Source: Nigrospora sphaerica (Eukaryota; Ascomycota; Sordariomycetes; Amphisphaeriales; Apiosporaceae). From it: a DNA stretch of 64,000 bases. Below, piece after piece: positions 40,348-53,747 of the stretch (positions are counted from its first letter, which is position 1; each line of letters begins with the position of its first letter). Position numbers and translations under genes: made by a program. The DNA lies in assembly GCA_018287875.1 (NCBI GenBank), contig JAGVVL010000001.1, positions 310,001 through 374,000 of the forward strand, written 5' to 3'. A model generated the notes under the pieces. That model made no database searches. It saw nothing but the letters and a program-made list of their open reading frames with translations, and had not been told where the DNA came from.

Positions 40348-43300
40348 CGGCCTTAGGTCCGCCTTGCCTCGACTCGCCTCGCTACTCCCGTTGCCTGTCT
40401 TGACGGCCTGACGCCGTGTCCGTACCTAAAAGAGAGGTCGAGAAGACGATTGAAGCCGAAGTCATGGGCGCTGTTTGATACTCCTTTGGTTGCCCCTCCG
40501 TTTGGGCTTAGTTTTTAGAGATACCCGAAATACCCTCTCTTCAATATACAACTTGTTTTACCCGAGATAATCTTTCAATTTCATGACATCTTTCACCAAC
40601 ATGTTTACATATCCCGTCCTTACGAATCCGCCACCGTGCATTCCGACGGCGGTGCAGCATTCGGCCAAGACGAAGCATGGAGCCGCCCGTTGGTTCCTTG
40701 GTCCAAAGTTACCGCGTCAGGCTCGCGCGCCAGCAAGTCCCTATCTGAGGTCCAACTACCGCATTTATCGATTCCCCTCCGTACTGCTTGACTCCACTCC
40801 CTGTTTTCAACCGCTCTGCAAAGCAACCCGGCGAGAACCAAGTGAGGATACTACACGAGTCGCGCCACTGGCAACTCCTCCTTTTATGGACTTGCATTAG
40901 TTGCGAAGGGCATACTGGGCCCTCGAAGCCTGCAAAGCGCGGAGAACCCTTGGCCGTCCTGACATTGTGATAGAGGGTTAACCACGAGAAAACTTGTCGA
41001 TTAGCATATTGTATCCAGTAAAATATCGGAGCCTATCGGGGCACAGGTCAGACTTTCAAGAGACTTGAAATACTTGAAGAGATCCCCTGGCTGCCCTTTG
41101 TCCCCTGGCTACCCTTTGCCTCCCGGTCGGGACCTGTAAGACACCCCCATATTCGGAAGTCGCTGGGTTCGTCCATGGCAACCATTCAGTCTCAGGCAAG
41201 GTTTCGGCAGCTGCTGCCTTCGTGCGAAAACGTTTCTGGAACCCCAAAGAGGGGCCACGCCCAGCTATCCTGCACCACAACGAAAACGACAACCGGGAGT
41301 TGAAGGGTCCTGGGATCTAAGAAGGTCAAACTGCCCCGCGGTTCTGCTGCTGCGCCGGACGTATCGAATCTCTGGGACTAAATTCTACAAGCTTGTACCA
41401 AACTAAGCCAATGCTGCCGAGTCGTCACCCCCAAAGACAGTGAAGGCCGACGGGCAGTGGCCTTGCGCATCGTGAACAATAGACATACATCCAGCCATAA
41501 AGTACGGTGGGAATCACGGCCATCCCCACAGGAAGTGCACTACTAAAAGCCTCGCCGCGCATTACACCAAACACGGGGACAGAACAAAATGCTGGGTGTA
41601 TTCTTACCATAGGGTGCCTTTCCAATCCACCACTGGAAGATTAGGTAGGGAAGAAGACGGCGTTAGGGACGAAGAGGGTGGGCCAGATGTAGACCTTGGG
41701 CCTTTCCGAGCCGACGGGGGAGATGCCTCTACGAGTCGTTTCTATAATGTTCCTTGGGTTGAAACACGGACGGAACCAGATAGGGGAAGGCAGTCGGACG
41801 AGTTGTAAAGTGTAGGAGCGGAATCGCAACGAGCCCGAGACGATAACGCTCAGCAGGGCCCGGTATACCCGAGGAGACTTGATGAAGGAACCTGGCCAAG
41901 TATCACTACTCTAAGCTGTTCGTGGCGTCCGCCTTGCTCCAGCCATTCCGTACGGCGTCATGCCCACCGCGAAGCTCCATTGAGCGAGAGTTGCATGCCG
42001 GAGATACCTGTCAAGGTGCGAGCGGGCGCGCAGACGGGAAAGACAGCACGGGCTCCATCGCCACGTTCCGGGCCCTATTCTGTTGATACAGCCCAAGGCT
42101 CGATGATGGGACGTAGTTTGAAGAGTTACAAACGAAGGTCGCGAGCTTCCGCTTGCGGACAAATAGCCACAGCGGGGCCCACATGTTCTGGGCTAAAGCG
42201 AGCGGCCGATAGATGAGTTCGTGTCCACCACCGCCACGAAAAAGGGGGCCGCACAGTCGCCAGGGGGGGGCGAATATATTTTTTGTGACTGCTTATCGCG
42301 CCAACTTTTTCTAGCTCTTAGACCGTACCACATGCCTATCTAATAACTCCACGGAGGGGCCAGGTAAATTTGCTTGGGGCTTTTACTTCTGAGTCTATAC
42401 GCGGGTGGACATAATCCGAAAACTTGCAATACCCAGTCACATTATGGTATTGGAAAATATTAAGCGCTGGACATAACCCTATGGGGAAACAAGAGCGAAT
42501 CTGTTCCGGTTATCAGGGTCGTTTTTTTCGTTGAGTGTAAGCCACTTGGCATTTAAGAATACTCACAAGGCCGCGTGTCATCAGAAGAGTGGATAGCGCA
42601 GCACAAGTCATGCCTCTCCTTCAGCGGTTCAAAGTCGCAATGTGAAAAGACGGGGGCTTGTGTCAATAAGAAGATGTCACGCAGACGACGTATCCAAGGT
42701 ACAGGCATGGCAGCAGTAAAAAGAGTCGAGCGCGGGTCCACAGCTAGAGTATCGATCTCCCATACCGCTTCAACATGAAAGAGGTTAATCTCTAGATGAG
42801 GGGGAAAGTTATGAAAAGGGCAGGAGGTCTCCGACACATTGTGGGTGAAAGTACAGCGGAAAACCACACAAAACCATCGTGCTCTTGTCGCGTTCATACT
42901 TGGGTACCTATTCAATGGTACTATTTCTTTCCTAAGGGACCTTCCAGGATAGGACCTGCAACGGCCTCCCCACCCCGATCGGGCCCACTTTGCACTTCCA
43001 TATGGGGGTGGAGGGGGGATTGAGTGGAAGAAGTAAGCAGGAGCACGCCCGTCTTCCCAGTGCGCCACATATTGCCAGCCCAGCAGCGGTGGGCCCCTTT
43101 AGTATCTCTCCATCGCGGCCCGCCGTAGAGACCGGATGTCGAGGTGGTATGGGATGCGGCTGGCGGTTGGGCAGCCTCTTCGCTCCGACCCGCTTTTTAC
43201 TTTCGGATGGGGTTGTGCGTGAGTAAGCCGCCGGCGCCAAGCCCCGCGCTCCTCCAACGGCAACGGCCGGGGCGTTCAGTTTGATGATAAGAATAGTTCT

Positions 43301-43790
43301 TATTGATGGGTAGGACGGTAATGGGCCACGTGTTGGGTGCGTGGGCAATATTTAGCCGCGTTGGTAGTGAGCTGACGGGGGCCAGCATCGGTAAATGGGA
43401 AGTCCAAGATGCCAAGCCAGAAAAAGCAAAGGATAACACTGGCCGGCCAGAGGAGGCACATGGCAAGCCATCTCCTGACTGGCTCGTGACTATGATCTCG
43501 GACGCTCCTCCGTCTTACTGGCATAAGCCTCATGCATGCCAACCTGCCTCCAAGCAAAAAGTCATCTACGGGCCTCGTCTGAATCGTTCATACGACCCCC
43601 CTGCAGTATCTCAGCGCTGCGCGATAAGGCAGCTTCGACACAGGACGCGGGCGGGGTCGTTGCAATGGGAAGTGGCTATTAAGCGGCGGCCTCGCCACTA
43701 CTTACCTGATCGCCGTTGTCCACAGGAGCCCGAGGGTGAATCGCCGGCTCGGCCGTACTTGGACTTGTGCGCAGTGCCAAACGGATCACC
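40348..43790. other. Gene-free stretch of 3.4 kb
   Basis: No supported gene. An AT-richer part occurs at about 42280-42560. Open frames of 100-170 codons occur on both strands without recognisable domains. Confidence 0.45.
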
Positions 43791-45685
43791 ATGTCCCACG
43801 TCCACGAAACTTCGACGCTGCTTGGCCGGCTCTGGGCCCGCAACACCGTCGGTCCGCCATCCGTGGCCTCCGGTTTCGTCGCCGTCCTAATCGGCGTCAT
43901 CGGCATCGTCCTGGCTCAGGCGCTATACCTGCTGACACGACACCCGCTGGCCTCGATTCCCGGCCCGTGGTGGTGCGCCGTGTCCCGCCTTCCGTACTGG
44001 TACCAAACCTTCAAGGGGTGCGACGTGCAGTGGATGCACGGCTTGCACCAGCGATACGGTCCACGAGTGCGATTCGGGCCCACCGACGTCGACTTCACGA
44101 CGGCCGCTGCCCGGTTCGACATCTTCGAGGCGTGGAGGGGGGAGTCGGAGAACCCAAAGCCGACCGATTTTCACATCCAGCCCGTGAATGGTGGGTGTTG
44201 TGCCCAAGAATCTCGGTGTGAACAAGTCGCTGACAACGTGTCGTGCCGCAGGAGTTCCGAGCATGCTGACGGCCAGTGTCGAGAACCACAGTCGCATGCG
44301 ACGCATATTCTCGCCCGCCTTTTCCGACCGCGCCATCAAAAAGCAGGAGCCGCTGTTCAAGCAGTAGTGAGTGACCTCTCGCCCGAAAACCCGGCTTTTG
44401 GCGCACCTCTGACGCCGGCAACGCGACAGCACCGACCTTCTCATCGCAAAGCTGGGGCCGCTCGCGGCTGCCGGTCCGGTCGAGATGACGCGCATCATCA
44501 ACTTCTGCACCTTTGACATCATGGCCGAGCTGTGTTTCGGGCAGCCCCTGGGGTTCCTGGAGAAGAATGAGCTCAATGAATGGGTTGCCATCATCTTCAA
44601 GAGCTTGAGGATGCTGCCCTTCGTCGCCTTTATCGGCTACTACCCGCTCTTGCAGGCCTTGTTCAACACCTTCGAGCCCAAATCCGTGACGGCCGTGCGG
44701 GTGAAGCACACGCAATTCTCGGCAGACCACGTGGACAGGCGAATGCGTGAGGGCAGCCGCGGGCGACCCGACATCTGGGCGCTCGTCGACAGCGCGCAGG
44801 CCACCGACGCGAAGCTCACTCGCGAGGAAATGCACTCCAACGGCGAGTTGTTCATGCTGGCCGGGACCGAGACATCAGGTACGTGCTGGGAGGCACTGAA
44901 GGCGATGGCCCGCAGTGGGCGACCTGCTGCCCTCCCCCCCCTCTCCCTCACCGTAGCCAGGCGTTTCGACGGCTTACCGCTTTTGCGCAGCCACGCTCCT
45001 CTCCGGGGCCATCTTCTTCCTAGCGAGCAACCCACCGCAGCTGGCGCGACTGGCAGCCGAAGTGCGCGGGGCGTTCGGCGGGTGCCAGGCGGCCGTCACG
45101 CTCGAAGGCGCGGCGCAGCTGCCATACCTCCAGGCGTGCCTGAAGGAGGCGCTGCGGTTGTACCCGCCGGCGCCCGCGGGCCCGCCGCGCATCATACCGG
45201 CAGGCGGGCGCGCCATCGACGGCCGCTGGATGCCGGCGGGCACGCGCGTCTCGGTCAACAACTACGCGGCCAGCCACGCCTCGGCCAACTTCCGGGACCC
45301 CGAGGCCTTCGCACCTGAGCGTTGGCTGCCCGAGGGCATGGCGGGCGCCTACTCGGGCGACACCCTTCAGGCGTCGCAACCCTTCCACAGCGGCCCACGG
45401 AACTGCATTGGACAGAAGTGAGCAAGCGATAGCGCCCCCCTGCCCCTTTTTAAGCGGCGAGGTGGCGGCCCTTCTCCGCGACCTGAGGACGTGCTTGCTG
45501 ACTTGGGATGACACCACAGTGTGGCCATGCACGAGATGCGACTGATCCTCGCCAGCCTGGTGCTCAACTTCGACGTGGAGCTTTGCGAAGAGAGCCGTCG
45601 CTGGTCGGACCAGCTGGCGTATGTCCTCTGGGATAAACGAGAGTTATGGTGCCGGCTGAAACCAGTCAGGGCCGTGGGAGAATGA
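43791..45685 (+). CDS. Membrane-anchored cytochrome P450, five exons
   Basis: Haem monooxygenase, probably at the ER. Exons: 43791-44190, 44252-44366, 44430-44878, 44991-45417 and 45520-45685; introns of 61, 63, 112 and 102 nt. The spliced product has 518 residues, normal for the family. It has an N-terminal anchor (VAVLIGVIGIVLAQALYLL) and a Pro-rich hinge (HPLASIPGPWW). Then follow MRRIFSPAFSDRAIKKQEPL, NFCTFDIMAELCFGQPLG, the I-helix AGTETS (316-321), the ExxR motif in LKEALRLYPP, PERW, and the haem-binding FHSGPRNCIG with Cys460. It resembles fungal isotrichodermin C-15-hydroxylase-type P450s by pattern. No backbone biosynthetic enzyme lies nearby, so a cluster role is not supported; substrate unknown. 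Confidence 0.92.
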
Positions 45686-48600
45686 TGGCACAACTCGTAA
45701 TCGTGTGGGTGCGCGACCCCACCAGCAACTCCACGGATTGTGGATGGGGTCTGGGCGTGCAGGTGTTTCTTGGGCTCCGCTTTGAAGGTCGGAGATGCAC
45801 CTACGAGCCACTAGTGGCTGCGCCTGCTTGTTAGGAAAGTACCCAACCTCTTGCCGGCCTCCTATCTCTTGCCACATACTACGACTCAAGTACATTGAAT
45901 ACTTCCATTAGCCCTACCTCGACTTTGACGCCTACTTCGTACTTTGAAGCAAGAGTGAGTGCCCATTGATCGCTCGAGGTGTTCCGACTCGTATCCGCAC
46001 CAGTGCTGGGCAGCGGTGGCGCAGTCGGCATGCCCCGCTGGATTGGAGGACCTTGTTCACCCGGGGACGAGTGTGCCCCTAAGTTCCGTGCCCAGGAATT
46101 GCTTTGATAACGGAGAAAGCATGCCGCGCTTCAGGATGGGGCTGCGTATAAGCTCCAGGCGACTCAATCTTTCATAGAGGCAAGAACCCAAGATTGGATA
46201 GATATACTCGTGTTTGTTTATCTCGTAGTTGGTTTAATAGTCGACTACGGCTCGGAGTAATTGTCAGTATGGGTTTGGGAGAGGGGAGCTCACGAGCGAC
46301 CCCTCATGGGTGACCCTGCGATCGGACATGTATGTGCCTGTGGGACAGCCTGGCAGCTTCTCCCATCCCCAAACCAACCTTTTCCCTACTAGCTGCAAGG
46401 GCGACGCTTATTCGACTGACAACCTAGCAACCCTACCCGCTAGATTGCAAGCAGGCAAGCGCGGGCGCAGGGAGTGCGAGGTGTAACTGAAGGGAGCGAA
46501 AATATCCTTTGGTTTTGCCTTCAATACGGCAGAAGGGTGAAGGATCCGTCTTCGGGCCTCTCGGCGAAACTGCCCATTGGCGTTTGTCCGTCTGTTCGTC
46601 TGTCTGTTCTCTGTTCATCCGGCACCTCTGGGCTACCTTCCCCAACCAGAAACAGGACGGCGCCATGTGACGGCGCCCGACGCCGCCGGTTCGCTGGCTA
46701 AGTAGTTGATTCTCTTGGCTGGCTGATGGGGGGAGAAGGTTACCTGATCCGGAAGGTCTATTCTTTAGGCGCGGGGGGTGGGTGTTGCTGCGCTCCCCCC
46801 CGGAGAGGGCTGGCGAACCTGCATAAGCGAGAGAACGAGCGTCGGGCGCGCAACCCGGCCGATCGGGAAACACCTTGACACCTGGAACCAGACCCAAACA
46901 GATCGAGCGATTTTGCTTCTTTCGGTTATCTCCCGGGCCTTGGCTGACTATCTGCCTACCTTACGTCTTTTGTCCTTGCGTGGTCCTGGTGGCTTGGCTT
47001 CGCACGTCGGCCTGTTTGCGGCGTTGTCCCCTTTTATCCCTCACGGCCCCGGTTCGTAATTATGACGACGCAAGCATTAAGCGTAGCACGCGTGCGCGGC
47101 CAGCCCGCGGACGTCTGCGTACTGCCTTACCGCCTTGTTGCTAGCTTTCTTTCTGTGCGCACCTCCTCGTACGTCCGCGGAACTCCGTCGGTTTCAACGG
47201 TGAATACGGGCCGCAGACTGCCAAAGCCGCGTATGCAGCAAAGCCCATGCATTCCGATCCCCCAACCTGGCCTCGAAACGCATGCGGATATGGGTACCCA
47301 CGGACAACCTTGGGCGCACGGGGCAGGACCCTGATTCTCCAAATACTGCTCTCCGCGAGTCAGTGGGCAAAGCCTGGGATGCCTGGGAGGAGGAATGCAG
47401 AGCAGTTTTATCTACTGGCAGGGCCCGCCTACCTTCGTCAGTGCTTCTCGCTATGCATCTTTCTCAATATCTAACATGCCGCGCGTGCCGGGGCACTCAT
47501 CCGGGTGGATTGAGTGGCGACTGGGCGTACGCGTTGTGCGTATCAGCGCCCACCATCCGTGGTTTCGTTCAGGTTGCTTTTCCTGAGGGTACTTACGGTA
47601 TACCCAGGGTAGCGCCTACCTGTCGAATGAGCCTGCCCTCCAGCCCTCCAGTCCCAGCGCTCCCACCCCTTTCTCCACCCATGCTAATTCTCCGCAAAGA
47701 CCGGCGGGGTAGGCAGTTTCAATCTCAGCCCGCCCCTACCCATCCATGCAATAGGGGGGACCTTGAAGCGTGTGCGTGTGCCAACATTTCCCAAGTGCTT
47801 GCTGTCCTCATTTGGGAAGCACCCCGCACGGGGGGTGGCCTACGCCGCCCCTCCCCTTGGTTCAGCAGCACGCGCAGAAGCCAATCGACGGGTGTCCAGG
47901 CGCCAACCGCGTACCATCATGGTTGTTGGTCGGGAAATTGCCGTGGCTGCTTTGGTTCCTATGCAGCTGGAGGACCATGCAGGGAAGGGTGGAAGGGGGG
48001 AAGGAGACGGCCCGGCCGCCGTGAACAGCAAGCGCCACCCACGGACGTGCGTGTCAAACGAACGAACGGAGGGGCTCCACGGTTTATCGGTTGACAGGAA
48101 GGAATGATTGACTGGAACGGGGGTGCGAAGACCAATAAAGAAAACCACACGATATGGCATCGGGGCGTGCGAGGTATGCGCGCGTTCGCTCGTATTGGTT
48201 TCCTCGGCCGTGCAAAAGGCCCTGATGAACGAACGGGGTCAGCCAAATCTGTCTTCGGTCGGCTTGTCCCTTCAGTCAAATCTCGGCGGCACGTGGAGTC
48301 AAGACCCTGAATCCCTGTCCCACCCCCCCCCCCACCTACGCCGTACAACTGGGCGGAGCTGGAGGTACCAAGGATACTGGGCAACGGCGAGTGTCACCGC
48401 ATGTCGGTCAAGAAGCCGCCCCTGGTGGCTTGGCCACTGGTGTAGCTGGACTTGGTATTCCATGGCGAGAAAGTATGTAGCAGCCAGGTAATTACTTGTG
48501 AGCTAGGCCAAGCACATCTTGAAGGAAGCAGGTAGGTATGTGGGTACTTGCTCCGATACCAGAAGCGAATTGCTAACTGGACGCTGCTTTCTGTTCACGC

Positions 48601-49885
48601 GAGTCGCTTGTGCCGGCTTCCCCTTCTCAAACATCGATGGGAAAGTAGGTAGGCCCTGCACGAGTCGCATTCAACGGGGGATCGCGGGTGGCCTTCCAGA
48701 AGCCTTCCGGGGGCGGTGGGGGTTGTCTGATGGAGATTAGGGCTCCCGTAGGGCCAATCGGTGGTCCCATTCAGCTCCAGCTTAGTAGGAAAAAAAGAAG
48801 TACCCAGGCGGTCCCTTGGCCCGTTCGTACCCGGTCGGCGACCCCTCCAGCCCCCGCCAGAGCAAGCTCCCAGTGGCAGAATCCTGAGCTGAGGCCTAGA
48901 CCTATCCACACTCTCTGCGTCACGCCAGGCCTTTCCAAGACCCTCGATCCCACATCCAAGATGTCCCAAGGTCCCAGGACATCCACTCTCCCACTCCCCC
49001 GTCAAGCGTCCGGATGCGCGCAGACAGCACCACAGCGCGTGCGGGGGAGAGGATGGGAAGAGATGAGACGAGCCCGCCACCGACGAGGTGATCAAACTGG
49101 GTGTCGCCAATGGCCTTGGCACGCACCCACGCGCCCCCTCCTTCCCCTTTCCTCGGGGCTGTCGCTTTCCCATCCACCATGCCATCCCATATGCTTCCGT
49201 GCTAACGGGTAGGCACCCCTGCCAGGCAAAAGTAAGTAGATGGTTCGGCGTGCCGTGTACCTCGGCGTGCGGCCATGGCGCCGGCAAGCGGCTGGGTACC
49301 TTAGGTACGTGACCGAGGGGGCGTCGTGCGCATGTCGTACACACGCTGGACCCTCCCGGAGTCGTACCCGTACCCCAAAGTCAAGAAGTGGCCACCCAGG
49401 CGGAAGGGGGCAGTGAAGGTCGGCCAAGCGAGGTATTCATCTGTACCTCCTCCCTCGCCTTGTGAGGAGATTAGTACGCAGCATCCATCCGTCGTCCTCA
49501 ACCCTTTGTCCCGGCGGTTGTGTTGCTTCGTTTGTCGTCCTGTTCTGGCCCTCTAGTCGTGACCTGTTTTCTTCACTCCCCTACGCATCCAGCAAACGGT
49601 CGCCCACTTGGAGGTTCTCCCGGTATTCACTCCCTTGCCAGTATCGGCCACACTTGCGTCGTACCCGTCGATCATTCGGCCTCCCGGTTGGAAGCGTACA
49701 CGGCCCGGAAAACATTGAGGCCACCACCTGACGGACGAAAACGACCATCACCACCGTCACCCTCAACGACCGACTCCCAGCCCCCGGCGCCATCTGCGAC
49801 CAGCAGTTTTCCACTGACAGCATCCCTTGTTCCGATCCTTGCTCCGTTTCGACGTGACCGGCAGCGCCCAGGCGCTCTTTTGATC
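45686..49885. other. Gene-free stretch of 4.2 kb
   Basis: The longest empty interval. The longest frame (47282-48094, plus strand) has no recognisable motif and overlaps equally open frames. The final part, about 49500-49885, is a CT-rich plausible leader of the desaturase gene. A C-run lies at about 48323-48332. Confidence 0.4.
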
Positions 49886-52149
49886 ATGGACCGCAACCGC
49901 GTCGTCTCGCGGCGCGAAGTCGAGGGCCTCATCGCCGAGGGTCGCACCATCATCATCTTTGACGGCGATGTGCTGCGGCTCGACGGCTGGCTCGACAAGC
50001 ACCCGGGCGGTCGTCTCGCCATTCTGCACATGGTGGGAACCGACGCGACCGACGAGATCAAAGTGTAAGTTGGCCACTCGCCTCGCTGTCGCAGTTCCTT
50101 TCTCGCCGCGGCCCTTGTCGGCCTCGGCCATCGGTAGTGTTCGCAGTCGCGCGCGGCCGCCGAGTCAATAATGCCGTGCTTTGGGCATGGTGAGGCGGGC
50201 TCGCGCGACATGTGGCCGCCATGATGATGTTGCGAGGGAGACAAAGGAGAGGAAGTCCCGTGTGGGTACACCTTGATCCTAATAGCGCCGAGGAAGAAAT
50301 GCGACGGCGTGGGCTTATTTTGTATTTCTAAGCATCCACGGAGGGATGCATGGTCCCCCAATTGGGCGCCGGCGCTTCTGATGAGGTTAGCCAAAATTAG
50401 TCATCGCATCCATGGCTGACAGTGGCCCTACTGCAGGTACCACAGCGACCCTACGCTGCGCAAGATGTCGGCCTTTCGGATCGGACGGAAGCCCGTGGGA
50501 CCCTGGGTCAACATGACCCCTCCCATCCGCGGGGGTGTCTATCGGGCTGTCGAGAAACCCGAGGCCGACGTCGATGGCGATGCTGACGCCGATGATGCGG
50601 GCCGCCCCACCGACAGCGCCGCTGGCGAGACGGCTTTTGACAGTGCCGACGACAGCGAGACGGGCTCGTCGCTCTCGGCCCACTCCAGCCAATCCTCGCT
50701 CACCTCGCACTGCGCCAGCTCGGGCGTCGACGACGTCGACGACAAGGTCTTGCATGCCGTCGTCACGCAACGCCGTCGCATGCAGACGAGCAACCCCCAG
50801 CAGAAGAGCCAGCCCGCCGAGCCCACGCCGGCCCTGTCCCGGACCCAGTATGCCGACGCTGTCATCCAGTCCGAGATTGACGAGTCCATCTCGGGCTACC
50901 CCTCGCTGTCGCCGCTGGTGCAGCAGGACATTGTCGCCAAGTACCGCCAGCTGCACGATGTGATCCGCGACCAGGGTCTCTACGTTTGCCCCTACATCGA
51001 GTACGCCAAGGAGTGTGCCCGCTACCTCGGCCTGTTTACCGCCTTCATGGTGACGCTGCGCTATGAGTGGTACATGACCTCGGCCGTCTTCCTGGGCCTT
51101 TTCTGGCACCAGATTATGTTTACGGCGCACGATGCAGGACGTAAGTCTTTCGTGAAGGTTGCTACATCTCTGCTTGGTTGCTGACATGCACTGCCTTCAC
51201 AGACCGCGCCATCACCCACAACTTTGTCTACGACACGGCCATTGGCCTGTTCATTGCTGATTTCTGCTGCGGCCTCTCGCTGGGATGGTGGAAGAGCAGC
51301 CACAATGTGCACCACCTAATTACCAACATGCCGGTATGTCTTTGCCCCTTCCCTGCTGGCCCCTTTCCTGCTGACCAAACTCGCCTTCACCAGGAGCACG
51401 ACCCGGATATCCAAAACGTACCCCTTTTCGCCACTTCGGCCAAGTTTTTCAAGTCCATCTCGTCGACGTACTATGATGGATTCGTCTTTTATTGGGACGC
51501 GGCCGCCGACTTTCTGGTGCCGTACCAAAAGTACACGTACTACCCCATCATGGGCATCGCGCGCTTCAACCTGTACCTGCTGTCGTGGCTGCACGTACTG
51601 TCGGGCCGGTCGTCGGGCCTCGGCGGCAGCACGGCTTGGTGGATCCGGCCGGCCGAGATGGCGTGCATGAGCTGCTACTGGGCCTTGTTCGGCTACTGCC
51701 TGCTGTGGCGCACGCTGCCGACGTGGACGATCCGAGTGGCCTTTGTGCTCGTGTCGCACATTGTCACGATGCCACTGCACGTGCAGATCACGCTGAGCCA
51801 CTGGGCGATGCCAACGTCGGACCTGGGCACGAGCGAGAGCTTCCCCCAGCGCCAGCTGCGCACCACCATGGACGTCGACTGCCCGGCCTGGCTCGACTTC
51901 ATCCACGGCGGCCTGCAGTTCCAAGCGGTCCACCACCTGTTCCCGCGCGTGCCGCGCCACAACCTGCGCAAGGTGCAGACGCTGGTTCGCCAGTTCTGCG
52001 CCGAGACGGGCATCCCCTACATCATCCTCAACTTTACCGACGGCAACAAGAAGGTGCTCAGCCGCCTCGAGGAGGTCAGTGAGCAGGTCAAGGTGCTCGT
52101 CAAGTGCCAAAACTACATGGCCGAGACGGGCGAGAGCGGTCTGCACTGA
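49886..52149 (+). CDS. Cytochrome b5-fused delta-8 sphingolipid desaturase-like enzyme, four exons
   Basis: ER membrane enzyme expected to desaturate the delta-8 position of sphingoid long-chain bases for fungal glucosylceramides. Exons: 49886-50064, 50437-51140, 51203-51333 and 51394-52149; introns of 372, 62 and 60 nt. Product 589 residues. The N-terminal cytochrome b5 domain has haem motif HPGG (39-42). A long Ser/Asp-rich insert (about 100-180) precedes the desaturase core. Histidine boxes are HDAGH (291-295), HNVHH (328-332) and QAVHH (about 515-519), the Gln variant of box 3 being typical of b5-fused front-end desaturases. Other front-end desaturases are the alternative; the ITNMPEHDPDIQNVPLFA context favours delta-8. 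Intron 1 is unusually long. Confidence 0.92.
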
Positions 52150-53126
52150 GGGGGGCAGGTAAATAGACGTTTAAACTAGAGCCATTTTTATGTGAAAAGT
52201 TTCTGCACTTTCGACTCTCTTTCTTAATAGTAGCGCTCGATAGTTTCTTGCCCTTCAACTTTTGATGCTGCGTACCGAAACACTGGCTCCTAGCATTGAC
52301 TTCATCGGTTGCGTATGGGCCTTGTGTCATGACGCATTGATGATCAAGCATACGGCTGTGCCCACCTGCGCTCGAATCACTGGCAAGAAGGGGGGGCACA
52401 GCCTTTTTTCCCACATCTGGCTAAGACTGTCCCGAAGCAGTGGATGCAGCCAGGCTGGGCAGCAGCCGTACGGCACAGCATGGATGTCCGCCTACTGCCA
52501 CCTATTCATCGTAGCACGAGCGCCATGTTCCTTGGGGGGTGAATGACCGAACACGCTATAGGGGGCCCGCTGGTCTTAAGCAGGTCTTGCGCAAGCTTTG
52601 CAGAACCAGAAGCCCTATCCCAACGGGACCAGAGAATGTGCATATTCGTTTTACAGCATAATGACTAATCAATAAACAGCGTCATAAAAATGGTGGCTTA
52701 AGAAGACTTACGCCACACTTTTGGTACAGCACGGCCTATACGGAACACTCTAGGCAGCAAGTCTCATCTGAAATTCTAAAGTACCGGCGGGGACGCACTA
52801 AATCCGGACATATTCGGATAAGAGATGGGATGATGGTTAGTGACGGATTGATGGACGCCTAGATCAGTGGATAGGTTAGTGGAATAATCAATCGTTATCA
52901 ATCGTCCAGAGGACTCACAAAGGCAATGTACTGAGGAAAGGGCACTGGATTTAGTAAAGAGAAACGGTTGGTTGTGATTTATTCAAGGTATCTTCCCTTT
53001 TTCTGAAGTCCATTCCAGGTCCGTCCCAAACCTAAATCCAAGCCCAAGCCCAATATCCACGCTAGCACCAAGCACAAGACCCAACACAAGACCAAACCCA
53101 AAAAACCGAACGGGAGCCTTTAAAGG
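52150..53126. other. Gene-free, AT-richer stretch of about 1 kb
   Basis: 3' flank of the desaturase gene. About 52550-52990 is AT-richer than the surroundings. About 53020-53110 is a short C/A-rich simple-sequence tract (repeats of ccaagc/caagac type). No ORF is recognised. Confidence 0.5.
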
Positions 53127-53747
53127 CTAACCGACATGGGACGGCGGCGCCGACCCCGCCGGCCCCAAGAGCAGGGCCCACAGCTGTTGCCGACGTTCCA
53201 GGCGCCGTTGCCGGCACAGCGGGCACGGGCGGAGGCGGGCGGGGCGCTCGCAGCCCCGGATGTGGCGGGGCCGGGGGCGGCGGGGGCGGCAGCGGCGGGC
53301 GGCCTCGGCGGCGACGACGATGTCCAGGGGGGTGGGGGCGGGCCGGGCGGGCCGGGCGGTGACGGGGCTCGGCGGCGGGGGCGGCGGCAGTGTGGGTCGC
53401 GGGCCGCAGGCGAGGGCGGGGGCGGCGCTCGGCGGCAGCACGGGCGGCAGTGGGCCCCAGGGCGGCGCCGCTAGGCTCCGCGCGCTCGCCGCGACGATGG
53501 TGCGGTACACTGCGCTCGTGAAGTACGACCCCCGGCCCGCCCAGCCCGAGAGGTCGAGGGGGTCGGGCGCGGGAGGCGAGGGAGACGAGGGGCTCCGGCA
53601 GGTGGGGGCCGCGGTGCGGATGGCCAAGGGGGCCCCCGGCGTGGAGCGGGCGGTGGGAGCCGTGGTGGTGAAGAGGGCCACGGCGGCCGTGGGGACGAAG
53701 GGGGCCTTGGAGGCGGCGGCAGGGGTGGCCCAGGCGGTCGACGACAT
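53127..53747 (-). CDS. Hypothetical Pro/Ala-rich protein, low confidence
   Basis: ORF of 206 codons from MSSTAWATPAAASKAPF at 53747. The N-terminal half is Ala/Thr/Ser/Pro-rich and contains a more ordinary segment (LSGWAGRGSYFTSAVYRTIV). The C-terminal half is Pro/Arg-rich low complexity. The opposite strand is also open over most of this very GC-rich DNA, so the frame may be fortuitous or the gene may be spliced differently. No domain is recognised. Confidence 0.25.
   Translation of the reverse strand: MSSTAWATPAAASKAPFVPTAAVALFTTTAPTARSTPGAPLAIRTAAPTCRSPSSPSPPAPDPLDLSGWAGRGSYFTSAVYRTIVAASARSLAAPPWGPLPPVLPPSAAPALACGPRPTLPPPPPPSPVTARPARPAPTPLDIVVAAEAARRCRPRRPRPRHIRGCERPARLRPCPLCRQRRLERRQQLWALLLGPAGSAPPSHVG

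Noticed and set aside
46015..46080. tRNA-like start (ggtggcgcagtcggc)
   Set aside because: No matching B box or T-arm and no cloverleaf can be drawn.
47282..48094. 270-codon plus-strand ORF
   Set aside because: No motif, and it overlaps other open frames; not distinguishable from chance.
43791..52149. Secondary-metabolite cluster containing the P450 and desaturase
   Set aside because: No backbone enzyme, transporter or regulator lies between or beside them; the desaturase has an expected sphingolipid role.
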